59,658 nucleotides of DNA from Ignavibacteria bacterium (GTDB taxonomy: Bacteria; Bacteroidota; Ignavibacteria; Ignavibacteriales; Ignavibacteriaceae), in assembly GCA_030693705.1 (NCBI GenBank), contig JAUYAB010000080.1, positions 1 through 59,658 of the forward strand. The letters run 5' to 3'. The position numbers and the translations under genes were made by a program. How positions within the stretch are numbered: position 1 is the first letter of the stretch; each line of letters begins with the position of its first letter. Below are positions 1 through 10,000 of the stretch, piece by piece. Below the pieces are notes generated by a model. It saw only the letters and a list, made by a program, of their open reading frames with translations, was not told where the DNA came from and ran no database searches.

Positions 1-168
1 GCACTGCACAAAGAAACAATGCTGCCTGAAGCTTATTGGATGGCACTGCACAAAGAAACAATGCTGCCTGAAGCTTGTTGGATGGCACTGCACAAAGAAA
101 CAATGCTGCCTGAAGCTTGTTGGATGGCACTGCACAAAGAAACAATGCTGCCTGACGTGTGTTAGATG
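1..168. repeat. 42-bp tandem repeat, four units
   Basis: Four head-to-tail 42-bp units start at 1, 43, 85 and 127, followed by a decayed fifth start (169 to about 190). Units 2 and 3 are identical, unit 1 differs by one base, and unit 4 diverges in its last 13 bases. Because 42 is a multiple of three, frame 1 stays open from the window edge to a TAG at 163-165 and would encode a 14-residue repeat beginning ALHKETMLPEA. A second forward frame and all reverse frames are also free of stops inside a unit, so openness alone does not prove coding. It may be a non-coding minisatellite or the 3' end of a repeat protein that starts outside the window. Confidence 0.9.
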
Positions 169-426
169 GCACTGCAACAAGATACAACGCAATAAAACAC
201 CAAAATTGGGAGTCTAATAAAAAGAGAAGGGGAAGACAAAGCGTTTAATGCGAGTCTGCAAGACATGAAACTACAATACCTGCTGCTATTCACCGTAAAA
301 AATAGAGAAACAATAAGATTTTACTTGCAATTAATAACACTGCTAATTAATTTTACCCGGTTTTTATAATGAATTAGTGTGTTTAAATAAAATATATCCT
401 TATTACTTTTATTTAAGGGAGAAAAA

Positions 427-1395
427 ATGAAAAAAATAGTGTTACTTATAATATTTTTAGCTTTTACAAGTTTATTGTTTCCTACAGTTGTTATTAAAGG
501 ACATACAAATGATGTCTCGGGGACAGTAGTTTTACACATTTATGCAAATACAATTAGTGGGCAGGGAGTTATGGCGCAAGCAAGATACAATGGGCCTTCT
601 TATACATATATAAGTTTTATTGCTGGATCATGGGTTGAAAATGGCACCGGTGGTGAATTTGGTAGTTATACTAATTTTGATGTTACGATATCCGGTTTAC
701 CAACATCTGGTTCTGCTGATTTCGAAGCAGCTAAATGTGACTATGGAACTACGAACAATGGATTTGAATATACTGGTTTTGTGTATACAGTTAGCGACAT
801 GCTTCCTGTCGAACTAACATCCTTTTCAGCATCCATTAAAAACAGATCAGTAAACCTTGTTTGGCATACAGCTACGGAAATAAATAATTATGGTTTTGAA
901 ATCCAGAAATCAATTAGGAATGAGGAATTAGGAATTAGGAATTGGAACAAAGTTGGATTTGTTAATGGCAGCGGTAACAGCAGTTCACCAAAGGATTACA
1001 GCTATACCGATAAAACTGCTGCAACCGGCAAATACATTTACCGCTTAAAACAAATTGATAACGACGGGCAGTACGAATACAGCAAAGAAGTAGAAGTTGA
1101 TCTTGGTAAACCAACAACCTTTGCATTAAACCAGAATTATCCAAACCCGTTTAACCCGTCAACGGTTATCAGTTATCAACTTCCGGCAAACAGTTATGTT
1201 ACACTAAAAGTTTATAATGCAATTGGTACTGAAGTAGCTGCACTTGTAAATGAGTACAAAGAAGCAGGGAGCTATAATTACGAATTCGGATCTGCCAGCG
1301 GCGGAAGGAATTACGAATTGACAAGTGGTATATATTTCTACACATTACGTGCCGGCAGTTTTGTTCAAACTAAGAAGATGGTACTTCTTAAATAA
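427..1395 (+). CDS. Secreted protein with T9SS sorting domain
   Basis: This 322-residue protein starts with a Sec signal peptide (a lysine pair, then a hydrophobic stretch to about residue 20). The ATG has a good ribosome site, AAGGGAG, six bases upstream. The N-terminal 130 residues match no family I recognise. From LPVELTSF (about residue 128) it follows the usual T9SS-cargo linker, and it ends in a Por-secretion sorting domain with NYPNPFNPST near residue 238 and a C-terminal KKMVLLK. Such domains direct export across the outer membrane and attachment to the surface. The linker contains the low-complexity insert IRNEELGIRNW, encoded by a 34-bp repeat also present in the next gene. Function beyond surface export is unknown. 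Confidence 0.85.
   Translation: MKKIVLLIIFLAFTSLLFPTVVIKGHTNDVSGTVVLHIYANTISGQGVMAQARYNGPSYTYISFIAGSWVENGTGGEFGSYTNFDVTISGLPTSGSADFEAAKCDYGTTNNGFEYTGFVYTVSDMLPVELTSFSASIKNRSVNLVWHTATEINNYGFEIQKSIRNEELGIRNWNKVGFVNGSGNSSSPKDYSYTDKTAATGKYIYRLKQIDNDGQYEYSKEVEVDLGKPTTFALNQNYPNPFNPSTVISYQLPANSYVTLKVYNAIGTEVAALVNEYKEAGSYNYEFGSASGGRNYELTSGIYFYTLRAGSFVQTKKMVLLK
912..945 (+). repeat. 34-bp intragenic repeat, copy 1
   Basis: A 34-base stretch built from aattagga/aatgagga units is identical to 3787-3820 in the following gene. Both copies lie in the same reading frame and at the same place in the protein, just before the conserved KVGFV strand of the pre-sorting-domain module. The flanking DNA is much less similar, so the two copies were either converted recently or inserted from a common dispersed element. 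Confidence 0.85.
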
Positions 1396-1483
1396 TTATT
1401 ACTTATTTTTATCCATCCTCTTCTAAAAGATGATGGATAGTTCTTGTACGGTTTTTCTTTCACAATTTAACTATGGATGCATA

Positions 1484-4273
1484 ATGAAAAAACTTGTTGC
1501 ACTTTTATTTATCGTAGCTTTTGTCCAAATGGGTTTTGGACAATTTAGTGGAGATTATAATATTGGTACTGGTCAAACTTACACAACATTAAAAGCTGCA
1601 TGCGATGCGCTTAATGCTGGTACTATTACAGGGAACTGTACTTTTTATATTACAAGCGACTTAACTGAAGCAGTAAATTTTGGTTTAGGAGTAAATACTG
1701 CTGGATATTCAATTACTTTTCGCCCAGATGCAGATGCTAATAGAACGATTACTTTTACGAGCACAACAGACAATACAGGACCTTCGGGTCATTTTGTAAT
1801 TGGAAATCCTACGCCCACGGTTACTTGGACGGATGCAAACACAATTACCACAAGCAATATAACTATTGATGGTTATGCATCTGGGTTTACCACTAAAAGA
1901 TTAACCCTTACAAATGCAAGTGCAAGTGCAGCTAACGCACGATTAATAACTGTAGTGGGAGCTTGTGAGAATACTGTAATAAAAAATAGCATATTTATTA
2001 ATAATTCTACTTCAGTGACTTCTCCCGTTTGTATAGTTGCTATAGTACGTAAAGGTACAGTTATTGATGTTGCACCAATAAACCTAACTATTGAAAACAA
2101 CTCAATGTCGGGTTTGGGTTCAGTGGTTTCTATGGGAATGAGAATTACAAATTCTGGGACTCCTACTACTAAAGTTACTGGTTTTGTTTTCAAAAACAAC
2201 GTAGTTACAGCCAAACGTAGACTTCTCGAAATAAACTACACAAATGGAGGTAATATCTTTGGAAATGAATTCAGAAGCCAACAAACAGGTGCGGCTGGTA
2301 CAGTTAGTTATGGAGTTTGGACATCCGCTGGGAATATTGGCACATTTAATATCTATAACAATAAATTTCTCGAAGCCTTTACCGAAGAAACGGGGGCTTT
2401 TGGTCATAGGGTAATTTCGTTAGCAAATACTGCTACCTACAATATTTACAATAATATGTTTGCAGGGTTGAATAAAACAAAGCCTTCTACTGCGATATTA
2501 AACTTAACTTATTTGTTTTTCAGTGGTGTAGCAGGCACAATATATAACAACACTTTTTATATGCCTGCTTTAACAGATCCTACTGCTGCTGCAACGGGGT
2601 ATTACTCTGCTATTCAATTAAGTGGTAATACCGCAACCATTAAAAATAATATTTTTATCAGTGATGAAGCAACACATACTAACCCGTATTTTATTAGTGC
2701 CGTTCCTAGTCAAGCATCGGATTATAATGATTTTTATATGCGTCAATCCAATGTCAATCACAAGGTTGTAAGCACCTATACAACTTTATCCGCTTATCAA
2801 GCCGCCAACTTGTCCAAAGATGCACATTCAAAATCAGTTGATGTTGCATTTACCTCGTCAACAGATCTTCATCTTTTAGTAGGGAGTGGATCGATTGGGG
2901 ATGATAATTTAGTCGGTACGGTACTTTCCAGTCCTTATAATGTTGATATTGATGGCGATTCGAGAAATACCGTGTATCCTTATATGGGAGTGGATGAAAT
3001 TACAACATCACTTATTTATCCATTAGCCATGCATACAGTTCCGATGACCTCAGGTGTTAGTAATGCAACTTCATTTGGTATAAATGGAATTTTAGGCACT
3101 GATGGCTCTTCAACTTTTTATACACATTGGGACGCGACGTATCTTTATTTGGGTTGGAGCGGTGGTAAAACAAATTATTCTTCAGATATGTATTATGCCG
3201 CGATTGATATTGACCCTACAACTACTAACGGGACGGATAATGCAATTGAAAATGTAGGCTTTTTAGCCGGTGATCCAAAACCCGACTTCTATGTGGTTTA
3301 TGAAAACAATTCAACCTTTTATGGTGCGCCAGCTACTAATGGAAATGCTTTTGAAATATACAATGTTTCCGGTGGTAACTGGAATTGGGTAAGCCGCACA
3401 GATGGAGACGACGGCGCTACTTCTCAAGTTGATTTTCTTGATGCAGCAGGAGAAGTTCGTTTAAGAATTCCGTGGGCTACATTAGGCTTTACTCCGGCAA
3501 CCGGTAATAAGTTAGGTATTGTCATGTGGAACAACAATGCTGACGGAAATTATATGTGGGGAAGAGTTCCTACAACAAACCCTGCAAACGCAAGTACTCC
3601 TATAACTTTAACCATGGACTTTGTTTATAATAATACCGGAAGCGGTATTAACCCTAGTTCAGATAAAATAGAAGCAGCACTTCCTGTTGAATTAACTTCA
3701 TTTAATTCTGCTGTACATGGAAAGGAAGTAAACCTAACCTGGAAAACTGCAACAGAAATTAACAGCTACGGCTTTGAGATTGAGAGAATTAGGAATGAGG
3801 AATTAGGAATTAGGAATTGGGAGAAAGTTGGATTTGTACAGGCTTCAGGTAATAGTAACTCTCCTAAAGACTACACATATAATGATAACAACTTGCAAGA
3901 AGGAAAATACCAATATCGCTTAAAGATGATAGACAACGACGGTACATTTGAATATAGTAATATCGTAGAAGCGGAAATTACTTTACCTAAACAATTTGCG
4001 CTTTCACAGAACTATCCAAACCCGTTCAACCCGGTAACAACAATAAACTATTCGCTTCCGATAGATGGCAAAGTAATGTTGGTTGTGTATAGCATTAACG
4101 GAGAAAAGGTCGCAGAGTTGGTTAATGAAATGCAATCTGCGGGCAGCTATAATATTCCCTTTAGCGCGAACGGTTTAGCAAGTGGTACGTATATCTACCG
4201 CTTACAAGTTTACCCAACCGGCGGAGGGGCAGGCGAGTTTGTGCAGACGAAGAAGATGATACTGCTTAAGTAA
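1484..4273 (+). CDS. Large secreted beta-helix-like protein with T9SS sorting domain
   Basis: I place the start at the ATG of 1484 because the signal peptide MKKLVALLFIVAF begins there. An in-frame ATG at 1430 would add 18 polar residues in front of it. The product is 929 residues. Its first 450 residues are rich in short Asn/Thr/Ile repeats (patterns such as NNSIF, YNNTF and KNNIF), typical of right-handed parallel beta-helix surface proteins. A middle region near residues 510-720 looks like a carbohydrate-binding or DOMON-type beta-sandwich (SDMYYAAIDIDP, GRVP). The C-terminus is a T9SS sorting domain (NYPNPFNPVTT, ending KKMILLK). It is probably displayed on the cell surface and may bind or cleave polysaccharide, but no catalytic motif is visible. 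Confidence 0.8.
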   Translation: MKKLVALLFIVAFVQMGFGQFSGDYNIGTGQTYTTLKAACDALNAGTITGNCTFYITSDLTEAVNFGLGVNTAGYSITFRPDADANRTITFTSTTDNTGPSGHFVIGNPTPTVTWTDANTITTSNITIDGYASGFTTKRLTLTNASASAANARLITVVGACENTVIKNSIFINNSTSVTSPVCIVAIVRKGTVIDVAPINLTIENNSMSGLGSVVSMGMRITNSGTPTTKVTGFVFKNNVVTAKRRLLEINYTNGGNIFGNEFRSQQTGAAGTVSYGVWTSAGNIGTFNIYNNKFLEAFTEETGAFGHRVISLANTATYNIYNNMFAGLNKTKPSTAILNLTYLFFSGVAGTIYNNTFYMPALTDPTAAATGYYSAIQLSGNTATIKNNIFISDEATHTNPYFISAVPSQASDYNDFYMRQSNVNHKVVSTYTTLSAYQAANLSKDAHSKSVDVAFTSSTDLHLLVGSGSIGDDNLVGTVLSSPYNVDIDGDSRNTVYPYMGVDEITTSLIYPLAMHTVPMTSGVSNATSFGINGILGTDGSSTFYTHWDATYLYLGWSGGKTNYSSDMYYAAIDIDPTTTNGTDNAIENVGFLAGDPKPDFYVVYENNSTFYGAPATNGNAFEIYNVSGGNWNWVSRTDGDDGATSQVDFLDAAGEVRLRIPWATLGFTPATGNKLGIVMWNNNADGNYMWGRVPTTNPANASTPITLTMDFVYNNTGSGINPSSDKIEAALPVELTSFNSAVHGKEVNLTWKTATEINSYGFEIERIRNEELGIRNWEKVGFVQASGNSNSPKDYTYNDNNLQEGKYQYRLKMIDNDGTFEYSNIVEAEITLPKQFALSQNYPNPFNPVTTINYSLPIDGKVMLVVYSINGEKVAELVNEMQSAGSYNIPFSANGLASGTYIYRLQVYPTGGGAGEFVQTKKMILLK
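3787..3820 (+). repeat. 34-bp intragenic repeat, copy 2
   Basis: Identical over 34 bases to 912-945 and in the same frame and protein context. It encodes IRNEELGIRNW ahead of the KVGFV strand. Confidence 0.85.
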
Positions 4274-4303
4274 GTCGAAAGTAGAAAGTTAAAAGTAAAA
4301 AGG

Positions 4304-4332
4304 AAATCCCTCAGCAATGAGGGATTTTTTTT
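4304..4332 (+). terminator. Rho-independent terminator
   Basis: A 9-bp perfect stem (AAATCCCTC with GAGGGATTT) closes a 6-base loop AGCAAT and runs into eight T residues. It lies 30 bases after the stop of the preceding T9SS gene. A mutated copy is found at 5228-5256. Confidence 0.92.
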
Positions 4333-4386
4333 ACTTTTGATTAATATAACATCTTTCTTAAATTGCACTAAAAATTGAGGAAAAGA

Positions 4387-4602
4387 ATGATAGTAAAAGG
4401 GAAATACAGAAAATCAAAAATATATCTTTATGAAAGTGTTGACATAAAAGATAACACCGAAATAAAATTAAACATTCTCCAGGGGTTTGAGCTTGCAAAG
4501 TATTTTGGGATAATGAACAATGCTTATCAAGGCTCATCCGTGAGTTTTATAAATGAATTAAGAAAACAAAGAACTGTAAGATTAAGCAATGCTGCTAATT
4601 GA
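4387..4602 (+). CDS. Antitoxin, AF2212/DUF104-like
   Basis: The 71-residue product starts at the ATG of 4387, which has GAGGA five bases upstream. A TTG at 4375 in the same frame overlaps that site and is less likely. The N-terminus, MIVKGKYRKSKIYLYE with VDIKDNTEIKLNIL, has the pattern of the small beta-barrel AF2212/DUF104 antitoxins (a basic strand, then 'pvdlpegtev'). The gene overlaps the following PIN-domain gene by 14 bases, the usual antitoxin-first arrangement with translational coupling. It presumably neutralises that toxin and represses the pair. The family call rests on pattern only; the antitoxin role is better supported by position. Confidence 0.7.
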   Translation: MIVKGKYRKSKIYLYESVDIKDNTEIKLNILQGFELAKYFGIMNNAYQGSSVSFINELRKQRTVRLSNAAN

Positions 4603-4963
4603 TTCGGACATCCTAATAGATTTTATCAGAGGATATAAACCGGCTTACTCTTTTTTTGAAAAGAATAAAAGGATTGTTTTCATAAGTATTTTATCTAAAT
4701 TTGAAATAATTGCTGGAGCAAAGGATCAAAATAAGATCATTAAACTTGAGGAATTTCTCTCAAATTTTTCAGTGCTTACTCTTTCAAATGAAATTATTGA
4801 ATCAGCATATGAAATTTTTAAGACCTCTTTTCTTACCAATAATATGTCAGCTAACGATGCTTTAATTGCCGCTACTTCGATATATTTTAAGTTCCCCTTA
4901 GTATCCCGAAACAAAAAACATTACAGTAAAATTGAGAAGTTAGAATTAATTGTTCCATATTAG
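4589..4963 (+). CDS. PIN-domain toxin, VapC-like RNase
   Basis: This 124-residue protein is a complete PIN domain. The metal-binding acidic residues are in place: D5 in LLIDSDILIDF, E39 in KFEIIAGA and D90 in SANDALIAATS, followed by the typical SRNKKHYSKI near residue 107. VapC toxins are Mg-dependent endoribonucleases, usually cutting tRNA or rRNA. The gene follows the small antitoxin gene with a 14-base overlap. The pair sits between the T9SS gene ending at 4273 and a decayed copy of that gene's 3' end at 4980-5046, so it occupies a position that once held other DNA. Confidence 0.88.
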   Translation: MLLIDSDILIDFIRGYKPAYSFFEKNKRIVFISILSKFEIIAGAKDQNKIIKLEEFLSNFSVLTLSNEIIESAYEIFKTSFLTNNMSANDALIAATSIYFKFPLVSRNKKHYSKIEKLELIVPY

Positions 4964-4979
4964 TCAGCACGTCAGTATG

Positions 4980-5046
4980 AAGTTTACCCAACCGAAGTGG
5001 AGTAGGAAAGTTTGTGCAGACGAAGAAAATGATCCTGCTTAAGTAA
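4980..5046 (+). pseudogene. Relic of a T9SS sorting-domain 3' end
   Basis: The segment aligns with 4206-4273, the last codons of the upstream T9SS gene. It shares aagtttacccaaccg and a segment encoding FVQTKKMILLK plus stop, but has an internal TAG and a frameshift between the two parts. It has no open frame of its own. It is followed about 180 bases later by a mutated copy of the same terminator, so it is the remains of a second gene of the same family. Confidence 0.8.
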
Positions 5047-5105
5047 TTAGATAGTTAGTAAAAATATTCTGCTCTGGATGGCGAGAATAAAAGAAAATTG
5101 ATTTA

Positions 5106-5205
5106 GGAACAAGCCTGCCCGGCTGAGACGGGGATTAACGATTTTCGATATACGATTTGTTGGTAGAAATCTATTTGGTTCTGGTTTACCAGGTTAAGAA
5201 TTACG
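5106..5205 (+). repeat. Dispersed intergenic repeat, copy 1
   Basis: Two conserved blocks define it. The first is gaacaagcctgcccggctga plus gacggggatta, near 5107. The second is ttggttctggtttaccaggt, near 5177. Related blocks occur in reverse orientation at 6426-6573 and in forward orientation at about 55964-56052. The middle parts differ in length and sequence. Confidence 0.6.
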
Positions 5206-5227
5206 CCCGCCTTAGGCGGGAGGAATG

Positions 5228-5256
5228 AAATCCCTCAGCAATGAGCGATTTTTTTT
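5228..5256 (+). terminator. Decayed copy of the 4304 terminator
   Basis: Same arms and loop as 4304-4332 except for one base (GAGCGA in place of GAGGGA), which creates a C-C mismatch in the stem. The T-run is intact. It lies downstream of the T9SS relic and is probably part of the same ancestral duplication. It may still work weakly. Confidence 0.6.
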
Positions 5257-5760
5257 GAGCAATGTAGTGACAGGTCGAGTCCATTCCGCGTAGTATTTAT
5301 TATAAGAAAGCTTGCGAGCGTTCCCTCGCTTAATTTATACTTACACTCTTTATTTTAGGGATTAAAATTAAAAATATTGAATCCCTAACGGGATTGTTTT
5401 TTTCTGTATTTATGTTACAAATATTAAATCCCCTACAGGATTTCTGCAACCCGCCTCCGGCGGGTGGAATCTTTGTAACAAATAAACCCACAGATAACTA
5501 ACATTCCCATCTACCCGGCATTAGACAGATCGGGAATGAATATTTCATTCGATTAACAATATCAAATCTTTTCATCTTTTCTTTTTTTCTTCTTTCCTCT
5601 AACCATTTAATTTGTTGTAAACTTAACAATGATTTTCTAAGTTAGAGACATCGATTTATGTGAACATATACTTTTGCGTATATGTTACAGAAATTCTTTC
5701 AACAAAAAATAATTTTGTCGGATGATGTTAACTAAAGCAAATATTTCTAAGGTGATCAAG

Positions 5761-6390
5761 ATGATTAATGGATTAAAGTTATCGCCAATTTTTGTGTTAA
5801 GTCTTATACTCATGTTTAATAATTTCGTCAATGCACAAGATGAAATTCAATCGGTAAAGATAGGGCTGCAAGAATGGATGGTTGAAAACCTTAATGTAGA
5901 TCATTACCGTAACGGTGATTCAATTCCGGAAGTAAAATCTCAGCAGCAGTGGAGCGACCTTAAAACAGGCGCCTGGTGTTACTACAAGAACGATAGTAAA
6001 AACGGTGAGAAATATGGAAAACTTTACAATTGGTATGCTGTAAACGATCCGCGCGGTTTAGCGCCGAAAGGATGGCGCATTCCTTCCCAAAGCGAATTGT
6101 TAGAATTGCAGTCGGCAGTAAATGATAATTCAAATTTATTAAAAGCTGTCGGTGAGGGAAGCGGAAGCGGTACTGGAACAAACTCTACCGGCTTCTCAGT
6201 TAAACTTGGTGGATACCGTGGATACCATGGTAATTATTATTACATAGGATATGACTCCTATTTCTGGACTTCGAGCGAAGGGACTCCGCCTTTTGCAAGC
6301 AGTATGTACGTTTACAGCACCGGTAATTATATCTTCTTTTATGATTTCGATAAAGTGTACGGTTTTAGTGTAAGGTGTATTAGAGATTAA
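5761..6390 (+). CDS. Secreted FISUMP-domain protein
   Basis: The start is taken as the ATG at 5761, with AAGGTGAT just upstream and a clean signal peptide (hydrophobic core ILMFNN, cleavage after NAQ). The longer in-frame start at 5722 puts polar residues first. The 209-residue product is almost entirely one FISUMP domain (Fibrobacter succinogenes major paralogous domain, TIGR02145): QEWMVENLN, GKLYNWYAV, APKGWRIPS, FWTSSE and a C-terminal GFSVRCIRD. The domain is common on surface proteins of this phylum and has no established biochemical role. A second copy of the domain ends the lipoprotein at 47808-49310. Confidence 0.85.
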   Translation: MINGLKLSPIFVLSLILMFNNFVNAQDEIQSVKIGLQEWMVENLNVDHYRNGDSIPEVKSQQQWSDLKTGAWCYYKNDSKNGEKYGKLYNWYAVNDPRGLAPKGWRIPSQSELLELQSAVNDNSNLLKAVGEGSGSGTGTNSTGFSVKLGGYRGYHGNYYYIGYDSYFWTSSEGTPPFASSMYVYSTGNYIFFYDFDKVYGFSVRCIRD

Positions 6391-7069
6391 TATTTGCGTC
6401 CAAAATACTTTAGAAAAGATTACTTAAACCCTAACCTGGCAGAACCAGAACCAAAAACGAATAATGAATATCGAACAAGGAATTTCGAATGATGATCCGC
6501 CGCGGCGGATGAAATACAGATCGCTTTCACTTTTAAATTCATTATTCCCCGACTGAGTCGGGCAAGCTTGTTCAATATTCGATATTTAATTATCGTTAAC
6601 ATGTTATCAATCGCAATTTTCTAAGAGCCTATAAAACAAAAAATAGGCGAAGCCTCTTTGAGTTGACTAAAATTTACAGACAATATTTAAAGGAAATGGT
6701 GTTTTTTAGTGATCTACATCATCAAACTCAAAAAAATAAGCGTGTTAAACAAAGATTTCTCTTGACAAAGGTTGAAAGAATAACTAATTTCCCCACATAA
6801 AAATCCACATCTTAATTTCAGAGCAGTAATTAGCTTCCTACAGCGAAAATTAAAAGACCAAGAAAGCATTTTCTGGTTGGTAATATTTAATTTCTATAGT
6901 ATTTTTCCCCTGTGCTTTTATTAAATCTTTTAGTATTTTCAGTGGGGAACTATAATGAACATATTGGTGTTAGAATATACTTAGGTATAAGAGTTCTTTA
7001 AAAGTTTAATTGATCTCAAATTACAGTAGAATTAAAAACATAATTTTAAATAACCAAAAGGAAAATAAA
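6391..7069. other. Intergenic region with inverted repeats and a possible promoter
   Basis: No convincing gene is present. The first 200 bases contain a reverse copy of the dispersed repeat (6426-6573), a perfect 16-bp palindrome ATCCGCCGCGGCGGAT at 6495-6510 and CCCGACT-G-AGTCGGG at 6548-6562. A sigma-70-like promoter, TTGACA (6762-6767), 17 bases, TAATTT (6785-6790), points at the next gene and would give a 5' leader of about 270 bases. The ribosome site AAAGGAAAAT lies just before 7070. Confidence 0.55.
6426..6573 (-). repeat. Dispersed intergenic repeat, copy 2 (reverse)
   Basis: Read on the minus strand it has the same block order as 5106-5205: gaacaagcttgcccgact with cagtcgggga first, and ttggttctggttctgccagg last. 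The 90 bases between the blocks contain the GCCGCGGC palindrome, absent from copy 1. Confidence 0.55.
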
Positions 7070-10000
7070 ATGAAAACAATTCAACAATTTAAATATGCTT
7101 TAATAGCATTGTTGTTTGTTGTTCCGAGTATTCTTGCGCAGCCAACACTGCTCACCCCGCTTGATGGCGCGGTTAATGTGTCACGCACTCCAACCTTGAA
7201 TTGGACTGATATCGGTTCTACAACTTACAGAGTAGAAGTTGCAACAGATCCAGGGTTTGGTGTTGGGTCATTAGCATATACAAATGATGGAGTAATTGGA
7301 ACATCACATTTAGTACCATTGACCTTAGCCGCATACACTACCTATTATTGGCATGTGAGAGAATCAGCGCCGACCACAGGAACTTATTCTACTACGTTTA
7401 CTTTTAGAACGGTACCCTCAAGCGTACCGGCAGCTCCTAACCTTGCTACTGCTACACCGGCGCCTGCAGCTACAGATCAACTACTTGATCTTACTTTTGA
7501 TTGGGCAGATGTTCCTGAAACTGATTCATACAATTTTGAACTATCGACTGATCCGTTATTCGGCTCTTTTGTAAGTCAACAGATCGGGCTAACAGCTTCA
7601 ACAGCAACCGTTCTTGGATTATCAGAATCAACTCCATATTACTGGAGAGTTACTGCTGTAAATTCTTTAGGTTCAACAACATCTTCTAACTCTTCATTTA
7701 CAACTTTATCAGCTCCAGTTTTAACTTCACCGGCAAATACAATTTCGGGAGTTTCTATTCAAACTAATTTTGGATGGACAGCACCTACCGGCGCTACTTC
7801 TTATATCTTAGATATATCCACAGACAATTTTGCTACAACGCTTCTTTCAAAACCAGGTTTGGTAACAAATTCATATACTTTGGACAGTACAGAAATTCTG
7901 GATAATTTAACTACTTATTATTGGAAAGTAAAAGCTAACAATACTTCGTACTCATCAACGTCCAGCTTTATGACTCTACCTGCAGCTATGCCGCAACCTA
8001 ATACTCCAATTGGGAATGCTACAGTATTTACGCTTACACCAATTTTATATTGGCACTTAAATCAACCTATCGCAAACATTGTGTACGATGTTCAGTATAA
8101 AATAAGCGGAGATCCGGCGGGTTTTACGCAGATTGCAACCGAAACAGCTTTACAAACTGTTACATTGCCGACATTGTTACCAAATACAACATATGTATGG
8201 AGAGTAATCGCCAAAAGACTAACACCCACAAGAGTATGTTCATATTCAGCGGAAGCTACCTTTACTACTGCTTTTGGTGGAGACCCGGTTGCTTCATGGC
8301 CTTTAGGTGCTCAAACGGTTTATACAACTACACCGACGTTATATTGGTATCATAACGAACCGCAGCTTACGAACAGGTATTTGGTAGAAGTTTTTGACAA
8401 TCCAACATTTACCGGTTTACCAATATTTACAGATTCAACTACTTCACAGAATATTACAACTACCACATTGAACCCTGGTTATTATTATTGGAGAGTACAT
8501 GCAACTTCAACGATTACAGGTAATATCTCCGGTTGGTCCTCAGGATCGTTTTTAGTTTATTTTATAAATACTCCTGATGTTAAGTTATCCTGGCCTATTG
8601 GCGGCGCAACCGTTTATACAGTACAACCGGATTTGCATTGGTATTTAGATTCGGCTTATACCGGCATTACATTTTATGTTGAGTATAGCGTTGGAGATTC
8701 GCTAACCTGGGTGAACGCAGGTAATACTGCAAATCAATACTTAACCTTCCCTGGTTATTTATCCCCGGGAACAACATACTATTGGCATGTACGAGCTTAC
8801 AGTCCTGTTACCGGTTTCGGGGCTTGGACCGCCGCGGAAGGTTTTATTGTTGATCCTTTAGCAAGTGGTTGGCCTACCGTTCCGGTTATTTCCTGGCCTA
8901 CCGCCGGAAGTACAATTTATTCATTTAACCATGCAATGAATTGGTATCTTGATGGACCAACAGACGGACTTGTTTTCGATGGCGATATTGCTACCAATGC
9001 CGGATTTACTAATCTTGTTGCATCATGGACGGGATTAACAACACTTTTTTATAATGCTACTTTACCAAACGCAGTAGCTTCCTATTATTGGAGAGTGAGG
9101 AGCAGAAATCCTGTAACCACATTATCTTCAACATATGCAGAGACTGCAACACCTTTCACGGTTAATCCAATTGGAACAGTTGCTCCGACACCTATTTTGG
9201 ATTATCCGGTAAACGGAACTATTGTTTGGACAAATACACAAACTTTATTCTGGTATACAAATAACACTCCGTCCGGAACTAACTTCCAGGTTCAATTAAG
9301 TATTTATGGTAACTTCTCAGTATTGGTAGCTTCCAACGCGGCTGATACGGCGGCAGGTTATTCGGCAACTTCTTTTGCTATCCCGGTTGCTTTACAATCC
9401 GGTTACACTTATTACTGGAGAGTAAGATCAAGAATTGGTACAGGTCATGATGATTGGGGAGCCTGGGTATCAACCAATTTCGTTACTGATCCGGGTTTTG
9501 CTGCAATTCAACCAAGAATTGGCGGACCTTTAGGCGGTGTAAACGTATTTAGTTCTGATATAAATCTCAATTGGTTCGTTCCTGCGAGAGAACAAAATCA
9601 GGCGAAATACGAAATCCAATTTGGAACAAATCAAGATTTCTCGAACGCAACAACGGTTCCGGATATTAGCGCAAAGGATTATCAAGTAAGTAATTTGACT
9701 AAAGGAACAAAATATTTTTGGAGAGTTAGAGCGATCGGAAAAGATGGAAGCATCTCCGGTTACTCACAGCCAGAAAGTTTTGTCCCATCACAACCTACAG
9801 ATGTAACACCGGAAAACGTTATTCCGCAGACATTTGAATTGACGCAAAATTATCCGAATCCATTCAATCCGACTACGATGATCAAATATGCAATTCCACA
9901 GAATGCTGTTGTAACGTTATCGATTTATAACATGCTCGGACAAAAGATTAAAACACTTGTCAGCGAGCAGAAGAATGCAGGAACTTACTCAGTACAATGG

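Larger units (their letters stand above)
5047..5760. other. Intergenic region rich in short palindromes
   Basis: I see no gene here. The region holds one copy of a dispersed repeat (5106-5205), two GGCGGG palindromes (CCCGCC-TTA-GGCGGG at 5206-5220 and ACCCGCC-TCC-GGCGGGT at 5449-5465), a damaged copy of the 4304 terminator (5228-5256), and two diverged copies of an 'aaatattraatccc...ggatt' motif near 5370 and 5420. The last 60 bases carry the ribosome site of the next gene. Confidence 0.7.

Noticed and set aside
1-168. CRISPR array at the window start
   Set aside because: The units are directly adjacent with no variable spacers; it is a minisatellite.
1430-1483. Upstream start of the large T9SS protein
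   Set aside because: It would place 18 polar residues before a clear signal peptide that begins at 1484.
6696-6800. 34-codon ORF with AAAGGA upstream
   Set aside because: The ribosome site ends one base before the ATG, too close for normal initiation, and the peptide shows no recognisable pattern.
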